64,000 nucleotides of DNA, taken from positions 30,694,614-30,758,613 of the forward strand of contig OZ024930.1 of the NCBI GenBank assembly GCA_964017235.1, in the 5' to 3' direction. This stretch comes from Sabellastarte sp. h YS-2021. Taxonomy: Eukaryota > Annelida > Polychaeta > Sabellida > Sabellidae. The notes under the pieces were generated by a model, which made no database searches, had not been told where the DNA came from, and saw only the letters and a list, made by a program, of their open reading frames with translations. Below, in pieces: positions 34,001 to 48,690 of this stretch. A program made the translations under genes and the position numbers. Position 1 is the stretch's first letter; every line of letters starts with the position of its first letter.

Positions 34001-37000
34001 GGAGAGCTTTCACTTGGTGAAGTTTCAGACCCATAGCTAATTACTCACCTACTCAAAATGAGTAAATGCGAATTATCTCTAAAAATATTGCAGATAGCCA
34101 TTTTTCTCAAATTAATCATTCACCTACTTTTGGGAGAGCTTTCACTTGAAGTTTCAGACCCATAGCTAATTACTCACCTACTCAAAATGAGTAAATGCGA
34201 ATTATCTCTAAAAGTATTGCAGATAGCCAATTTTTCTCAAATAACTCATTCACCTACTTTTGGGAGAGCTTTCACTTGATGAAGTTTCAGACCCATAGCT
34301 AATTACTCACCTACTCAAAATGAGTAAATGCAAATTATCTCTAAAAGTATTGCAGATAGCCAATTTTTCTCAAATAACTCATTCACCTACTTTTGGCAGA
34401 GCTTTCACTTGGTGAAGTTTCAGACCCATAGCTAATTACTCACCTACTGAAAATGAGTAAATGTGAATTATCTCTAAAAGTATTGCAGATAGCCAATTTT
34501 TCTCAAATAACTAATTCACCTACTTTTGGGAGAGCTTTCACTTGGTGAAGTTTCAGACCCATAGCTAATTACTCACCTACTCAAAATGAGTAAATGCGAA
34601 TTATCTCTAAAAGTATTGTAGATAGCCAATTTTTCTCAAATAACTCATTCACCTACTTTTGGCAGAGCTTTCACTTGGTGAAGTTTCAGACCCATAGCTA
34701 ATTATTTACCTACTCAAAATGAGTAAATACGAATTATCTGTAAAAGTATTGCGGATACCCAATTTTTATCAAATAACTCATTCATCTACTTGTGGGAGAG
34801 CTTTCACATGGTGAAGTTTCAGACCCATAGCTAATTACTCACCTACTCAAAATGAGTAAATGCGAATTATCTCTAAAAATATTGCAGATAGCCATTTTTC
34901 TCAAATTAATCATTCACCTACTTTTGGGAGAGCTTTCACTTGAAGTTTCAGACCCATAGCTAATTACTCACCTACTCAAAATGAGTAAATGCGAATTATC
35001 TCTAAAAGTATTGCAGATAGCCAATTTTTCTCAAATAACTCATTCACCTACTTTTGGGAGAGCTTTCACTTGGTGAAGTTTCAGACCCATAGCTAATTAC
35101 TCACCTACTCAAAATGAGTAAATGCGAATTATCTCTAAAAGTATTGCAGATAGCCAATTTTTCTCAAATAACTCATTCACCTACTTTTGGCAGAGCTTTC
35201 ACTTGGTGAAGTTTCAGACCCATAGCTAATTACTCACCTACTGAAAATGAGTAAATGTGAATTATCTCTAAAAGTATTGCAGATAGCCAATTTTTCTCAA
35301 ATAACTCATTCACCTACTTTTGGGAGAGCTTTCACTTGGTGAAGGTTCAGACCCATAGCTAATTACTCACCTACTCAAAATGAGTAAATGCGAATTATCT
35401 CTAAAAGTATTGTAGATAGCCAATTTTTCTCAAATAACTCATTCACCTACTTTTGGCAGAGCTTTCACTTGGTGAAGTTTCAGACCCATAGCTAATTACT
35501 CACCTACTGAAAATGAGTAAATGTGAATTATCTCTAAAAGTATTGCAGATAGCCAATTTTTCTCAAATAACTCATTCACCTACTTTTGGGAGAGCTTTCA
35601 CTTGGTGAAGTTTCAGACCCATAGCTAATTACTCACCCACTCAAAATGAGTAAATGCGAATTATCTCTAAAAGTATTGCAGATAGCCAATTTTTCTCAAA
35701 TAACTCATTCACCTACTTTTGGGAGAGCTTTCACTCTGTGAAGTTTCAGACCCATAGCTAATTACTCACCTACTCAAAATGAGTAAATGCGAATTATCTC
35801 TAAAAGTATTGCAGATAGCCAATTTTTTTCAAATTAATCATTCACCTACTTTTGGGAGAGCTTTCACTTGGTGAAGTTTCAGACCCATAGCTAATTACTC
35901 ACCTACTCAAAATGAGTAAATGCGAATTATCTCTAAAAGTATTGTAGATAGCCAATTTTTCTCAAATAACTCATTCACCTACTTTTGGGAGAGCTTTCAC
36001 ATGGTGAAGTTTCAGACCCATAGCTAATTATTTACCTACTCAAAATGAGTAAATGCGAATTATCTGTAAAAGTATTGCGGATACCCAATTTTTATCAAAT
36101 AACTCATTCATCTACTTGTGGGAGAGCTTTCACATGGTGAAGTTTCAGACCCATAGCTAATTACTCACCTACTCAAAATGAGTAAATGCGAATTATCTCT
36201 AAAAGTATTGCAGATAGCCAATTTTTCTCAAATAAATCATTCACCTACTTTTGGGAGAGCTTTCATTTGGTGAAGTTTCAGACCCATAGCTAATTACTCA
36301 CCTGCTCAAAATGAGTAAATGCGAATTATCTCTAAAAGTATTGCAGATAGCCAATTTTTTTCAAATAACTCATTCACCTACTTTTGGGAGAGCTTTCACT
36401 TGGTGAAGTTTCAGACCCATAGCTAATTACTCACCTACTCAAAATGAGTAAATGCGAATTATCTCTAAAAATATTGCAGATAGCCATTTTTCTCAAATTA
36501 ATCATTCACCTACTTTTGGGAGAGCTTTCACTTGAAGTTTCAGACCCATAGCTAATTACTCACCTACTCAAAATGAGTAAATGCGAATTATCTCTAAAAG
36601 TATTGCAGATAGCCAATTTTTCTCAAATAACTCATTCACCTACTTTTGGGAGAGCTTTCACTTGGTGAAGTTTCAGACCCATAGCTAATTACTCACCTAC
36701 TCAAAATGAGTAAATGCAAATTATCTCTAAAAGTATTGCAGATAGCCAATTTTTCTCAAATAACTCATTCACCTACTTTTGGCAGAGCTTTCACTTGGTG
36801 AAGTTTCAGACCCATAGCTAATTACTCACCTACTGAAAATGAGTAAATGTGAATTATCTCTAAAAGTATTGCAGATAGCCAATTTTTCTCAAATAACTCA
36901 TTCACCTACTTTTGGGAGAGCTTTCACTTGGTGAAGTTTCAGACCCATAGCTAATTACTCACCTACTCAAAATGAGTAAATGCGAATTATCTCTAAAAGT

Positions 37001-39672
37001 ATTGTAGATAGCCAATTTTTCTCAAATAACTCATTCACCTACTTTTGGCAGAGCTTTCACTTGGTGAAGTTTCAGACCCATAGCTAATTACTCACCTACT
37101 GAAAATGAGTAAATGTGAATTATCTCTAAAAGTATTGCAGATAGCCAATTTTTCTCAAATAACTGATTCACCTACTTTTGGGAGAGCTTTCACTTGGTGA
37201 AGTTTCAGACCCATAGCTAATTACTCACCCACTCAAAATGAGTAAATGCGAATTATCTCTAAAAGTATTGCAGATGGCCAATTTTTTTCAAATTAATCAT
37301 TCACCTACTTTTGGGAGAGCTTTCACTTGGTGAAGTTTCAGACCCATAGCTAATTACTCACCTACTCAAAATGAGTAAATGCGAATTATCTCTAAAAGTA
37401 TTGTAGATAGCCAATTTTTCTCAAATAACTCATTCACCTACTTTTGGGAGAGCTTTCACATGGTGAAGTTTCAGACCCATAGCTAATTATTTACCTACTC
37501 AAAATGAGTAAATGCGAATTATCTGTAAAAGTATTGCGGATACCCAATTTTTATCAAATAACTTATTCATCTACTTGTGGGAGACCTTTCACATGGTGAA
37601 GTTTCAGACCCATAGCTAATTACTCACCTACTCAAAATGAGTAAATGCGAATTATCTCTAAAAATATTGCAGATAGCCATTTTTCTCAAGTTAATCATTC
37701 ACCTACTTTTGGGAGAGCTTTCACTTGAAGTTTCAGACCCATAGCTAATTACTCACCTACTCAAAATGAGTAAATGCGAATTATCTCTAAAAGTATTGCA
37801 GATAGCCAATTTTTCTCAAATAACTCATTCACCTACTTTTGGGAGAGCTTTCACTTGGTGAAGTTTCAGACCCATAGCTAATTACTCACCTACTCAAAAT
37901 GAGTAAATGCGAATTATCTCTAAAAGTATTGCAGATAGCCAATTTTTCTCAAATAACTCATTCACCTACTTTTGGCAGAGCTTTCACTTGGTGAAGTTTC
38001 AGACCCATAGCTAATTACTCACCTACTGAAAATGAGTAAATGTGAATTATCTCTAAAAGTATTGCAGATAGCCAATTTTTCTCAAATAACTCATTCACCT
38101 ACTTTTGGGAGAGCTTTCACTTGGTGAAGGTTCAGACCCATAGCTAATTACTCACCTACTCAAAATGAGTAAATGCGAATTATCTCTAAAAGTATTGTAG
38201 ATAGCCAATTTTTCTCAAATAACTCATTCACCTACTTTTGGCAGAGCTTTCACTTGGTGAAGTTTCAGACCCATAGCTAATTACTCACCTACTCAAAATG
38301 AGTAAATGCGAATTATCTCTAAAAGTATTGCAGATAGCCAATTTTTTTCAAATTAATCATTCACCTACTTTTGGGAGAGCTTTCACTTGGTGAAGTTTCA
38401 GACCCATAGCTAATTACTCACCTACTCAAAATGAGTAAATGCGAATTATCTCTAAAAGTATTGTAGATAGCCAATTTTTCTCAAATAAATCATTCACCTA
38501 CTTTTGGGAGAGCTTTCACTCTGTGAAGTTTCAGACCCATAGCTAATTACTCACCTACTCAAAATGAGTAAATACGAATTATCTCTAAAAGTATTGCAGA
38601 TAGCCAATTTTGTTCAAATTAATCATTCACCTACTTTTGGGAGAGCTTTCACTTGGTGAAGTTTCAGACCCATAGCTAATTATTTACCTACTCAAAATGA
38701 GTAAATGCGAATTATCTGTAAAAGTATTGCGGATACCCAATTTTTATCAAATAACTCATTCATCTATTTGTGGGAGAGCTTTCACATGGTGAAGTTTCAG
38801 ACCCATAGCTAATTACTCACCTACTCAAAATGAGTAAATGCGAATTATCTCTAAAAGTATTGCAGATAGCCAATTTTTCTCAAATAAATCATTCACCTAC
38901 TTTTGGGAGAGCTTTCATTTGGTGAAGTTTCAGACCCATAGCTAATTACTCACCTGCTCAAAATGAGTAAATGCGAATTATCTCTAAAAGTATTGCAGAT
39001 AGCCAATTTTTTTCAAATAACTCATTCACCTACTTTTGGGAGAGCTTTCACTTGGTGAAGTTTCAGACCCATAGCTAATTACTCACCTACTCAAAATGAG
39101 TAAATGCGAATTATCTCTAAAAATATTGCAGATAGCCATTTTTCTCAAATTAATCATTCACCTACTTTTGGGAGAGCTTTCACTTGAAGTTTCAGACCCA
39201 TAGCTAATTACTCACCTACTCAAAATGAGTAAATGCGAATTATCTCTAAAAGTATTGCAGATAGCCAATTTTTCTCAAATAACTCATTCACCTACTTTTG
39301 GCAGAGCTTTCACTTGGTGAAGTTTCAGACCCATAGCTAATTACTCACCTACTCAAAATGAGTAAATGCGAATTATCTCTAAAAGTATTGCAGATAGCCA
39401 ATTTTTTTCAAATTAATCATTCACCTACTTTTGGGAGAGCTTTCACTTGGTGAAGTTTCAGACCCATAGCTAATTATTTACCTACTCAAAATGAGTAAAT
39501 GCGAATTATCTGTAAAAGTATTGCGGATACCCAATTTTTATCAAATAACTCATTCATCTATTTGTGGGAGAGCTTTCACATGGTGAAGTTTCAGACCCAT
39601 AGCTAATTACTCACCTACTCAAAATGAGTAAATGCGAATTATCTCTAAAAGTATTGCAGATAGCCAATTTTT

Positions 39673-42600
39673 CTCAAATAAATCATTCACCTACTTTTGG
39701 GAGAGCTTTCATTTGGTGAAGTTTCAGACCCATAGCTAATTACTCACCTGCTCAAAATGAGTAAATGCGAATTATCTCTAAAAGTATTGCAGATAGCCAA
39801 TTTTTTTCAAATAACTCATTCACCTACTTTTGGGAGAGCTTTCACTTGGTGAAGTTTCAGACCCATAGCTAATTACTCACCTACTCAAAATGAGTAAATG
39901 CGAATTATCTCTAAAAATATTGCAGATAGCCATTTTTCTCAAATTAATCATTCACCTACTTTTGGGAGAGCTTTCACTTGAAGTTTCAGACCCATAGCTA
40001 ATTACTCACCTACTCAAAATGAGTAAATGCGAATTATCTCTAAAAGTATTGCAGATAGCCAATTTTTCTCAAATAACTCATTCACCTACTTTTGGGAGAG
40101 CTTTCACTTGGTGAAGTTTCAGACCCATAGCTAATTACTCACCTACTCAAAATGAGTAAATGCAAATTATCTCTAAAAGTATTGCAGATAGCCAATTTTT
40201 CTCAAATAACTCATTCACCTACTTTTGGCAGAGCTTTCACTTGGTGAAGTTTCAGACCCATAGCTAATTACTCACCTACTGAAAATGAGTAAATGTGAAT
40301 TATCTCTAAAAGTATTGCAGATAGCCAATTTTTCTCAAATAACTCATTCACCTACTTTTGGGAGAGCTTTCACTTGGTGAAGTTTCAGACCCATAGCTAA
40401 TTACTCACCTACTCAAAATGAGTAAATGCGAATTATCTCTAAAAGTATTGTAGATAGCCAATTTTTCTCAAATAACTCATTCACCTACTTTTGGCAGAGC
40501 TTTCACTTGGTGAAGTTTCAGACCCATAGCTAATTACTCACCCACTCAAAATGAGTAAATGCGAATTATCTCTAAAAGTATTGCAGATGGCCAATTTTTT
40601 TCAAATTAATCATTCACCTACTTTTGGGAGAGCTTTCACTTGGTGAAGTTTCAGACCCATAGCTAATTACTCACCTACTCAAAATGAGTAAATGCGAATT
40701 ATCTCTAAAAGTATTGTAGATAGCCAATTTTTCTCAAATAACTCATTCACCTACTTTTGGGAGAGCTTTCACATGGTGAAGTTTCAGACCCATAGCTAAT
40801 TATTTACCTACTCAAAATGAGTAAATGCGAATTATCTGTAAAAGTATTGCGGATACCCAATTTTTATCAAATAACTCATTCATCTACTTGTGGGAGAGCT
40901 TTCACATGGTGAAGTTTCAGACCCATAGCTAATTACTCACCTACTCAAAATGAGTAAATGCGAATTATCTCTAAAAATATTGCAGATAGCCATTTTTCTC
41001 AAATTAATCATTCACCTACTTTTGGGAGAGCTTTCACTTGAAGTTTCAGACCCATAGCTAATTACTCACCTACTCAAAATGAGTAAATGCGAATTATCTC
41101 TAAAAGTATTGCAGATAGCCAATTTTTCTCAAATAACTCATTCACCTACTTTTGGGAGAGCTTTCACTTGGTGAAGTTTCAGACCCATAGCTAATTACTC
41201 ACCTACTCAAAATGAGTAAATGCGAATTATCTCTAAAAGTATTGCAGATAGCCAATTTTTCTCAAATAACTCATTCACCTACTTTTGGCAGAGCTTTCAC
41301 TTGGTGAAGTTTCAGACCCATAGCTAATTACTCACCTACTGAAAATGAGTAAATGTGAATTATCTTTAAAAGTATTGCAGATAGCCAATTTTTCTCAAAT
41401 AACTCATTCACCTACTTTTGGGAGAGCTTTCACTTGGTGAAGGTTCAGACCTATAGCTAATTACTCACCTACTCAAAATGAGTAAATGCGAATTATCTCT
41501 AAAAGTATTGTAGATAGCCAATTTTTCTCAAATAACTCATTCACCTACTTTTGGCAGAGCTTTCACTTGGTGAAGTTTCAGACCCATAGCTAATTACTCA
41601 CCTACTGAAAATGAGTAAATGTGAATTATCTCTAAAAGTATTGCAGATAGCCAATTTTTCTCAAATAACTCATTCACCTACTTTTGGGAGAGCTTTCACT
41701 TGGTGAAGTTTCAGACCCATAGCTAATTACTCACCCACTCAAAATGAGTAAATGCGAATTATCTCTAAAAGTATTGCAGATAGCCAATTTTTCTCAAATA
41801 ACTCATTCACCTACTTTTGGGAGAGCTTTCACTCTGTGAAGTTTCAGACCCATAGCTAATTACTCACCTACTCAAAATGAGTAAATGCGAATTATCTCTA
41901 AAAGTATTGCAGATAGCCAATTTTTTTCAAATTAATCATTCACCTACTTTTGGGAGAGCTTTCACTTGGTGAAGTTTCAGACCCATAGCTAATTACTCAC
42001 CTACTCAAAATGAGTAAATGCGAATTATCTCTAAAAGTATTGTAGATAGCCAATTTTTCTCAAATAACTCATTCACCTACTTTTGGGAGAGCTTTCACAT
42101 GGTGAAGTTTCAGACCCATAGCTAATTATTTACCTACTCAAAATGAGTAAATGCGAATTATCTGTAAAAGTATTGCGGATACCCAATTTTTATCAAATAA
42201 CTCATTCATCTACTTGTGGGAGAGCTTTCACATGGTGAAGTTTCAGACCCATAGCTAATTACTCACCTACTCAAAATGAGTAAATGCGAATTATCTCTAA
42301 AAGTATTGCAGATAGCCAATTTTTCTCAAATAAATCATTCACCTACTTTTGGGAGAGCTTTCATTTGGTGAAGTTTCAGACCCATAGCTAATTACTCACC
42401 TACTCAAAATGAGTAAATGCGAATTATCTCTAAAAGTATTGCAGATAGCCAATTTTTTTCAAATAACTCATTCACCTACTTTTGGGAGAGCTTTCACTTG
42501 GTGAAGTTTCAGACCCATAGCTAATTACTCAGCTACTCAAAATGAGTAAATGCGAATTATCTCTAAAAATATTGCAGATAGCCATTTTTCTCAAATTAAT

Positions 42601-45600
42601 CATTCACCTACTTTTGGGAGAGCTTTCACTTGAAGTTTCAGACCCATAGCTAATTACTCACCTACTCAAAATGAGTAAATGCGAATTATCTCTAAAAGTA
42701 TTGCAGATAGCCAATTTTTCTCAAATAACTCATTCACCTACTTTTGGGAGAGCTTTTTCACTTGGTGAAGTTTCAGACCCATAGCTAATTACTCACCTAC
42801 TCAAAATGAGTAAATGCGAATTATCTCTAAAAGTATTGCAGATAGCCAATTTTTCTCAAATAACTCATTCACCTACTTTTGGCAGAGCTTTCACTTGGTG
42901 AAGTTTCAGACCCATAGCTAATTACTCACCTACTGAAAATGAGTAAATGTGAATTATCTCTAAAAGTATTGCAGATAGCCAATTTTTCTCAAATAACTCA
43001 TTCACCTACTTTTGGGAGAGCTTTCACTTGGTGAAGTTTCAGACCCATAGCTAATTACTCACCCATTCAAAATGAGTAAATGCGAATTATCTCTAAAAGT
43101 ATTGCAGATAGCCAATTTTTCTCAAATAACTCATTCACCTACTTTTGGGAGGGCTTTCACTTGGTGAAGTTTCAGACCCATAGCTAATTACTCACCCACT
43201 CAAAATGAGTAAATGCGAATTATCTCTAAAAGTATTGAAGATAGCCAATTTTTCTCAAATCACTCATTCACCTACTTTTGGGAGAGCTTTCACATGGTGA
43301 AGTTTCAGACCCATAGCTAATTATTTACCTACTCAAAATGAGTAAATGCGAATTATCTGTAAAAGTATTGCGGATACCCAATTTTTATCAAATAACTCAT
43401 TCATCTACTTGTGGGAGAGCTTTCACATGGTGAAGTTTCAGACCCATAGCTAATTACTCACCTACTCAAAATGAGTAAATGTGAATTATCTCTAAAAGTA
43501 TTGCAGATAGCCAATTTTTCTCAAATAAATCATTCACCTACTTTTGGGAGAGCTTTCATTTGGTGAAGTTTCAGACCCATAGCTAATTACTCACCTACTC
43601 AAAATGAGTAAATGCGAATTATCTCTAAAAGTATTGCAGATAGCCAATTTTTTTCAAATAACTCATTCACCTACTTTTGGGAGAGCTTTCACTTGGTGAA
43701 GTTTCAGACCCATAGCTAATTACTCACCTACTCAAAATGAGTAAATGCGAATTATCTCTAAAAATATTGCAGATAGCCATTTTTCTCAAATTAATCATTC
43801 ACCTACTTTTGGGAGAGCTTTCACTTGAAGTTTCAGACCCATAGCTAATTACTCACCTACTCAAAATGAGTAAATGCGAATTATCTCTAAAAGTATTGCA
43901 GATAGCCAATTTTTCTCAAATAACTCATTCACCTACTTTTGGGAGAGCTTTCACTTGGTGAAATTTCAGACCCATAGCTAATTACTCACCTACTCAAAAT
44001 GAGTAAATGCAAATTATCTCTAAAAGTATTGCAGATAGCCAATTTTTCTCAAATAACTCATTCACCTACTTTTGGCAGAGCTTTCACTTGGTGAAGTTTC
44101 AGACCCATAGCTAATTACTCACCTACTGAAAATGAGTAAATGTGAATTATCTCTAAAAGTATTGCAGATAGCCAATTTTTCTCAAATAACTCATTCACCT
44201 ACTTTTGGGAGAGCTTTCACTTGGTGAAGTTTCAGACCCATAGCTAATTACTCACCTACTCAAAATGAGTAAATGCGAATTATCTCTAAAAGTATTGCAG
44301 ATAGCCAATTTTTCTCAAATAACTCATTCACCTACTTTTGGCAGAGCTTTCACTTGGTGAAGTTTCAGACCCATAGCTAATTACTCACCTACTGAAAATG
44401 AGTAAATGTGAATTATCTCTAAAAGTATTGCAGATAGCCAATTTTTCTCAAATAACTCATTCACCTACTTTTGGGAGAGCTTTCACTTGGTGAAGGTTCA
44501 GACCCATAGCTAATTACTCACCTACTCAAAATGAGTAAATGCGAATTATCTCTAAAAGTATTGTAGATAGCCAATTTTTCTCAAATAACTCATTCACCTA
44601 CTTTTGGCAGAGCTTTCACTTGGTGAAGTTTCAGACCCATAGCTAATTACTCACCTACTGAAAATGAGTAAATGTGAATTATCTCTAAAAGTATTGCAGA
44701 TAGCCAATTTTTCTCAAATAACTCATTCACCTACTTTTGGGAGAGCTTTCACTTGGTGAAGTTTCAGACCCATAGCTAATTACTCACCCACTCAAAATGA
44801 GTAAATGCGAATTATCTCTAAAAGTATTGCAGATAGCCAATTTTTCTCAAATAACTCATTCACCTACTTTTGGGAGAGCTTTCACTCTGTGAAGTTTCAG
44901 ACCCATAGCTAATTACTCACCTACTCAAAATGAGTAAATGCGAATTATCTCTAAAAGTATTGCAGATAGCCAATTTTTTTCAAATTAATCATTCACCTAC
45001 TTTTGGGAGAGCTTTCACTTGGTGAAGTTTCAGACCCATAGCTAATTACTCACCTACTCAAAATGAGTAAATGCGAATTATCTCTAAAAGTATAGTAGAT
45101 AACCAATTTTTCTCAAATAACTCATTCACCTACTTTTGGGAGAGCTTTCACATGGTGAAGTTTCAGACCCATAGCTAATTATTTACCTACTCAAAATGAG
45201 TAAATGCGAATTATCTGTAAAAGTATTGCGGATACCCAATTTTTATCAAATAACTCATTCATCTACTTGTGGGAGAGCTTTCACATGGTGAAGTTTCAGA
45301 CCCATAGCTAATTACTCACCTACTCAAAATGAGTAAATGCGAATTATCTCTAAAAGTATTGCAGATAGCCAATTTTTCTCAAATAAATCATTCACCTACT
45401 TTTGGGAGAGCTTTCATTTGGTGAAGTTTCAGACCCATAGCTAATTACTCACCTACTCAAAATGAGTAAATGCGAATTATCTCTAAAAGTATTGCAGATA
45501 GCCAATTTTTTTCAAATAACTCATTCACCTACTTTTGGGAGAGCTTTCACTTGGTGAAGTTTCAGACCCATAGCTAATTACTCAGCTACTCAAAATGAGT

Positions 45601-48600
45601 AAATGCGAATTATCTCTAAAAATATTGCAGATAGCCATTTTTCTCAAATTAATCATTCACCTACTTTTGGGAGAGCTTTCACTTGAAGTTTCAGACCCAT
45701 AGCTAATTACTCACCTACTCAAAATGAGTAAATGCGAATTATCTCTAAAAGTATTGCAGATAGCCAATTTTTCTCAAATAACTCATTCACCTACTTTTGG
45801 GAGAGCTTTTTCACTTGGTGAAGTTTCAGACCCATAGCTAATTACTCACCTACTCAAAATGAGTAAATGCGAATTATCTCTAAAAGTATTGCAGATAGCC
45901 AATTTTTCTCAAATTAATCATTCACCTACTTTTGGGAGAGCTTTCACTTGAAGTTTCAGACCCATAGCTAATTACTCACCTACTCAAAATGAGTAAATGC
46001 GAATTATCTCTAAAAGTATTGCAGATAGCCAATTTTTCTCAAATAACTCATTCACCTACTTTTGGGAGAGCTTTCACTTGGTGAAGTTTCAGACCCATAG
46101 CTAATTACTCACCTACTCAAAATGAGTAAATGCGAATTATCTCTAAAAGTATTGTAGATAGCCAATTTTTCTCAAATAACTCATTCACCTACTTTTGGCA
46201 GAGCTTTCACTTGGTGAAGTTTCAGACCCATAGCTAATTACTCACCTACTGAAAATGAGTAAATGTGAATTATCTCTAAAAGTATTGCAGATAGCCAATT
46301 TTTCTCAAATAACTCATTCACCTACTTTTGGGAGAGCTTTCACTTGGTGAAGTTTCAGACCCATAGCTAATTACTCACCTACTCAAAATGAGTAAATGCA
46401 AATTATCTCTAAAAGTATTGCAGATAGCCAATTTTTCTCAAATAACTCATTCACCTACTTTTGGCAGAGCTTTCACTTGGTGAAGTTTCAGACCCATAGC
46501 TAATTACTCACCTACTGAAAATGAGTAAATGTGAATTATCTCTAAAAGTATTGCAGATAGCCAATTTTTCTCAAATAACTCATTCACCTACTTTTGGGAG
46601 AGCTTTCACTTGGTGAAGTTTCAGACCCATAGCTAATTACTCACCTACTCAAAATGAGTAAATGCGAATTATCTCTAAAAGTATTGTAGATAGCCAATTT
46701 TTCTCAAATAACTCATTCACCTACTTTTGGCAGAGCTTTCACTTGGTGAAGTTTCAGACCCATAGCTAATTACTCACCTACTGAAAATGAGTAAATGTGA
46801 ATTATCTCTAAAAGTATTGCAGATAGCCAATTTTTCTCAAATAACTCATTCACCTACTTTTGGGAGAGCTTTCACTTGGTGAAGTTTCAGACCCATAGCT
46901 AATTACTCACCCACTCAAAATGAGTAAATGCGAATTATCTCTAAAAGTATTGCAGATGGCCAATTTTTTTCAAATTAATCATTCACCTACTTTTGGGAGA
47001 GCTTTCACTTGGTGAAGTTTCAGACCCATAGGTAATTACTCACCTACTCAAAATGAGTAAATGCGAATTATCTCTAAAAGTATTGTAGATAGCCAATTTT
47101 TCTCAAATAACTCATTCACCTACTTTTGGGAGAGCTTTCACATGGTGAAGTTTCAGACCCATAGCTAATTATTTACCTACTCAAAATGAGTAAATGCGAA
47201 TTATCTGTAAAAGTATTGCGGATACCCAATTTTTATCAAATAACTCATTCATCTACTTGTGGGAGAGCTTTCACATGGTGAAGTTTCAGACCCATAGCTA
47301 ATTACTCACCTACTCAAAATGAGTAAATGCGAATTATCTCTAAAAATATTGCAGATAGCCATTTTTCTCAAATTAATCATTCACCTACTTTTGGGAGAGC
47401 TTTCACTTGAAGTTTCAGACCCATGGCTAATTACTCACCTACTCAAAATGAGTAAATGCGAATTATCTCTAAAAGTATTGCAGATAGCCAATTTTTCTCA
47501 AATAACTCATTCACCTACTTTTGGGAGAGCTTTCACTTGGTGAAGTTTCAGACCCATAGCTAATTACTCACCTACTCAAAATGAGTAAATGCAAATTATC
47601 TCTAAAAGTATTGCAGATAGCCAATTTTTCTCAAATAACTCATTCACCTACTTTTGGGAGAGCTTTCACTTGGTGAAGTTTCAGACCCATAGCTAATTAC
47701 TCACCCACTCAAAATGAGTAAATGCGAATTATCTCTAAAAGTATTGCAGATAGCCAATTTTTCTCAAATAACTCATTCACCTACTTTTGGGAGAGCTTTC
47801 ACTCTGTGAAGTTTCAGACCCATAGCTAATTACTCACCTACTCAAAATGAGTAAATGCGAATTATCTCTAAAAGTATTGCAGATAGCCAATTTTTTTCAA
47901 ATTAATCATTCACCTACTTTTGGGAGAGCTTTCACTTGGTGAAGTTTCAGACCCATAGCTAATTACTCACCTACTCAAAATGAGTAAATGCGAATTATCT
48001 CTAAAAGTATTGTAGATAGCCAATTTTTCTCAAATAACTCATTCACCTACTTTTGGGAGAGCTTTCACATGGTGAAGTTTCAGACCCATAGCTAATTATT
48101 TACCTACTCAAAATGAGTAAATGCGAATTATCTGTAAAAGTATTGCGGATACCCAATTTTTATCAAATAACTCATTCATCTACTTGTGGGAGAGCTTTCA
48201 CATGGTGAAGTTTCAGACCCATAGCTAATTACTCACCTACTCAAAATGAGTAAATGTGAATTATCTCTAAAAGTATTGCAGATAGCCAATTTTTCTCAAA
48301 TAAATCATTCACCTACTTTTGGGAGAGCTTTCATTTGGTGAAGTTTCAGACCCATAGCTAATTACTCACCTACTCAAAATGAGTAAATGCGAATTATCTC
48401 TAAAAGTATTGCAGATAGCCAATTTTTTTCAAATAACTCATTCACCTACTTTTGGGAGAGCTTTCACTTGGTGAAGTTTCAGACCCATAGCTAATTACTC
48501 ACCTACTCAAAATGAGTAAATGCGAATTATCTCTAAAAATATTGCAGATAGCCATTTTTCTCAAATTAATCATTCACCTACTTTTGGGAGAGCTTTCACT

Positions 48601-48690
48601 TGAAGTTTCAGACCCATAGCTAATTACTCACCTACTCAAAATGAGTAAATGCGAATTATCTCTAAAAGTATTGCAGATAGCCAATTTTTC
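39673..48690. repeat. ~9.0-kb super-repeat, copy 1 (about 68 monomers)
   Basis: GCGGATACC monomers at 40849, 42175, 43370, 45228, 47218 and 48145 have spacings 1326, 1195, 1858, 1990 and 927. The identical series appears in the next copy shifted by 9,150 bp. The left limit is inferred from the CACCTGCTC marker at 39747 against 48764 (shift 9,017), which shows that copy 1 lacks one monomer near 40.5 kb. Confidence 0.88.

Noticed and set aside
47319..47543. 74-codon open frame, identical copy at 56469-56693
   Set aside because: It arises because one monomer has CCCATGG instead of CCCATAG, removing a stop, together with the 132- and 130-bp length variants that shift frame. The second copy is simply the 9.15-kb duplicate. 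Not a gene.
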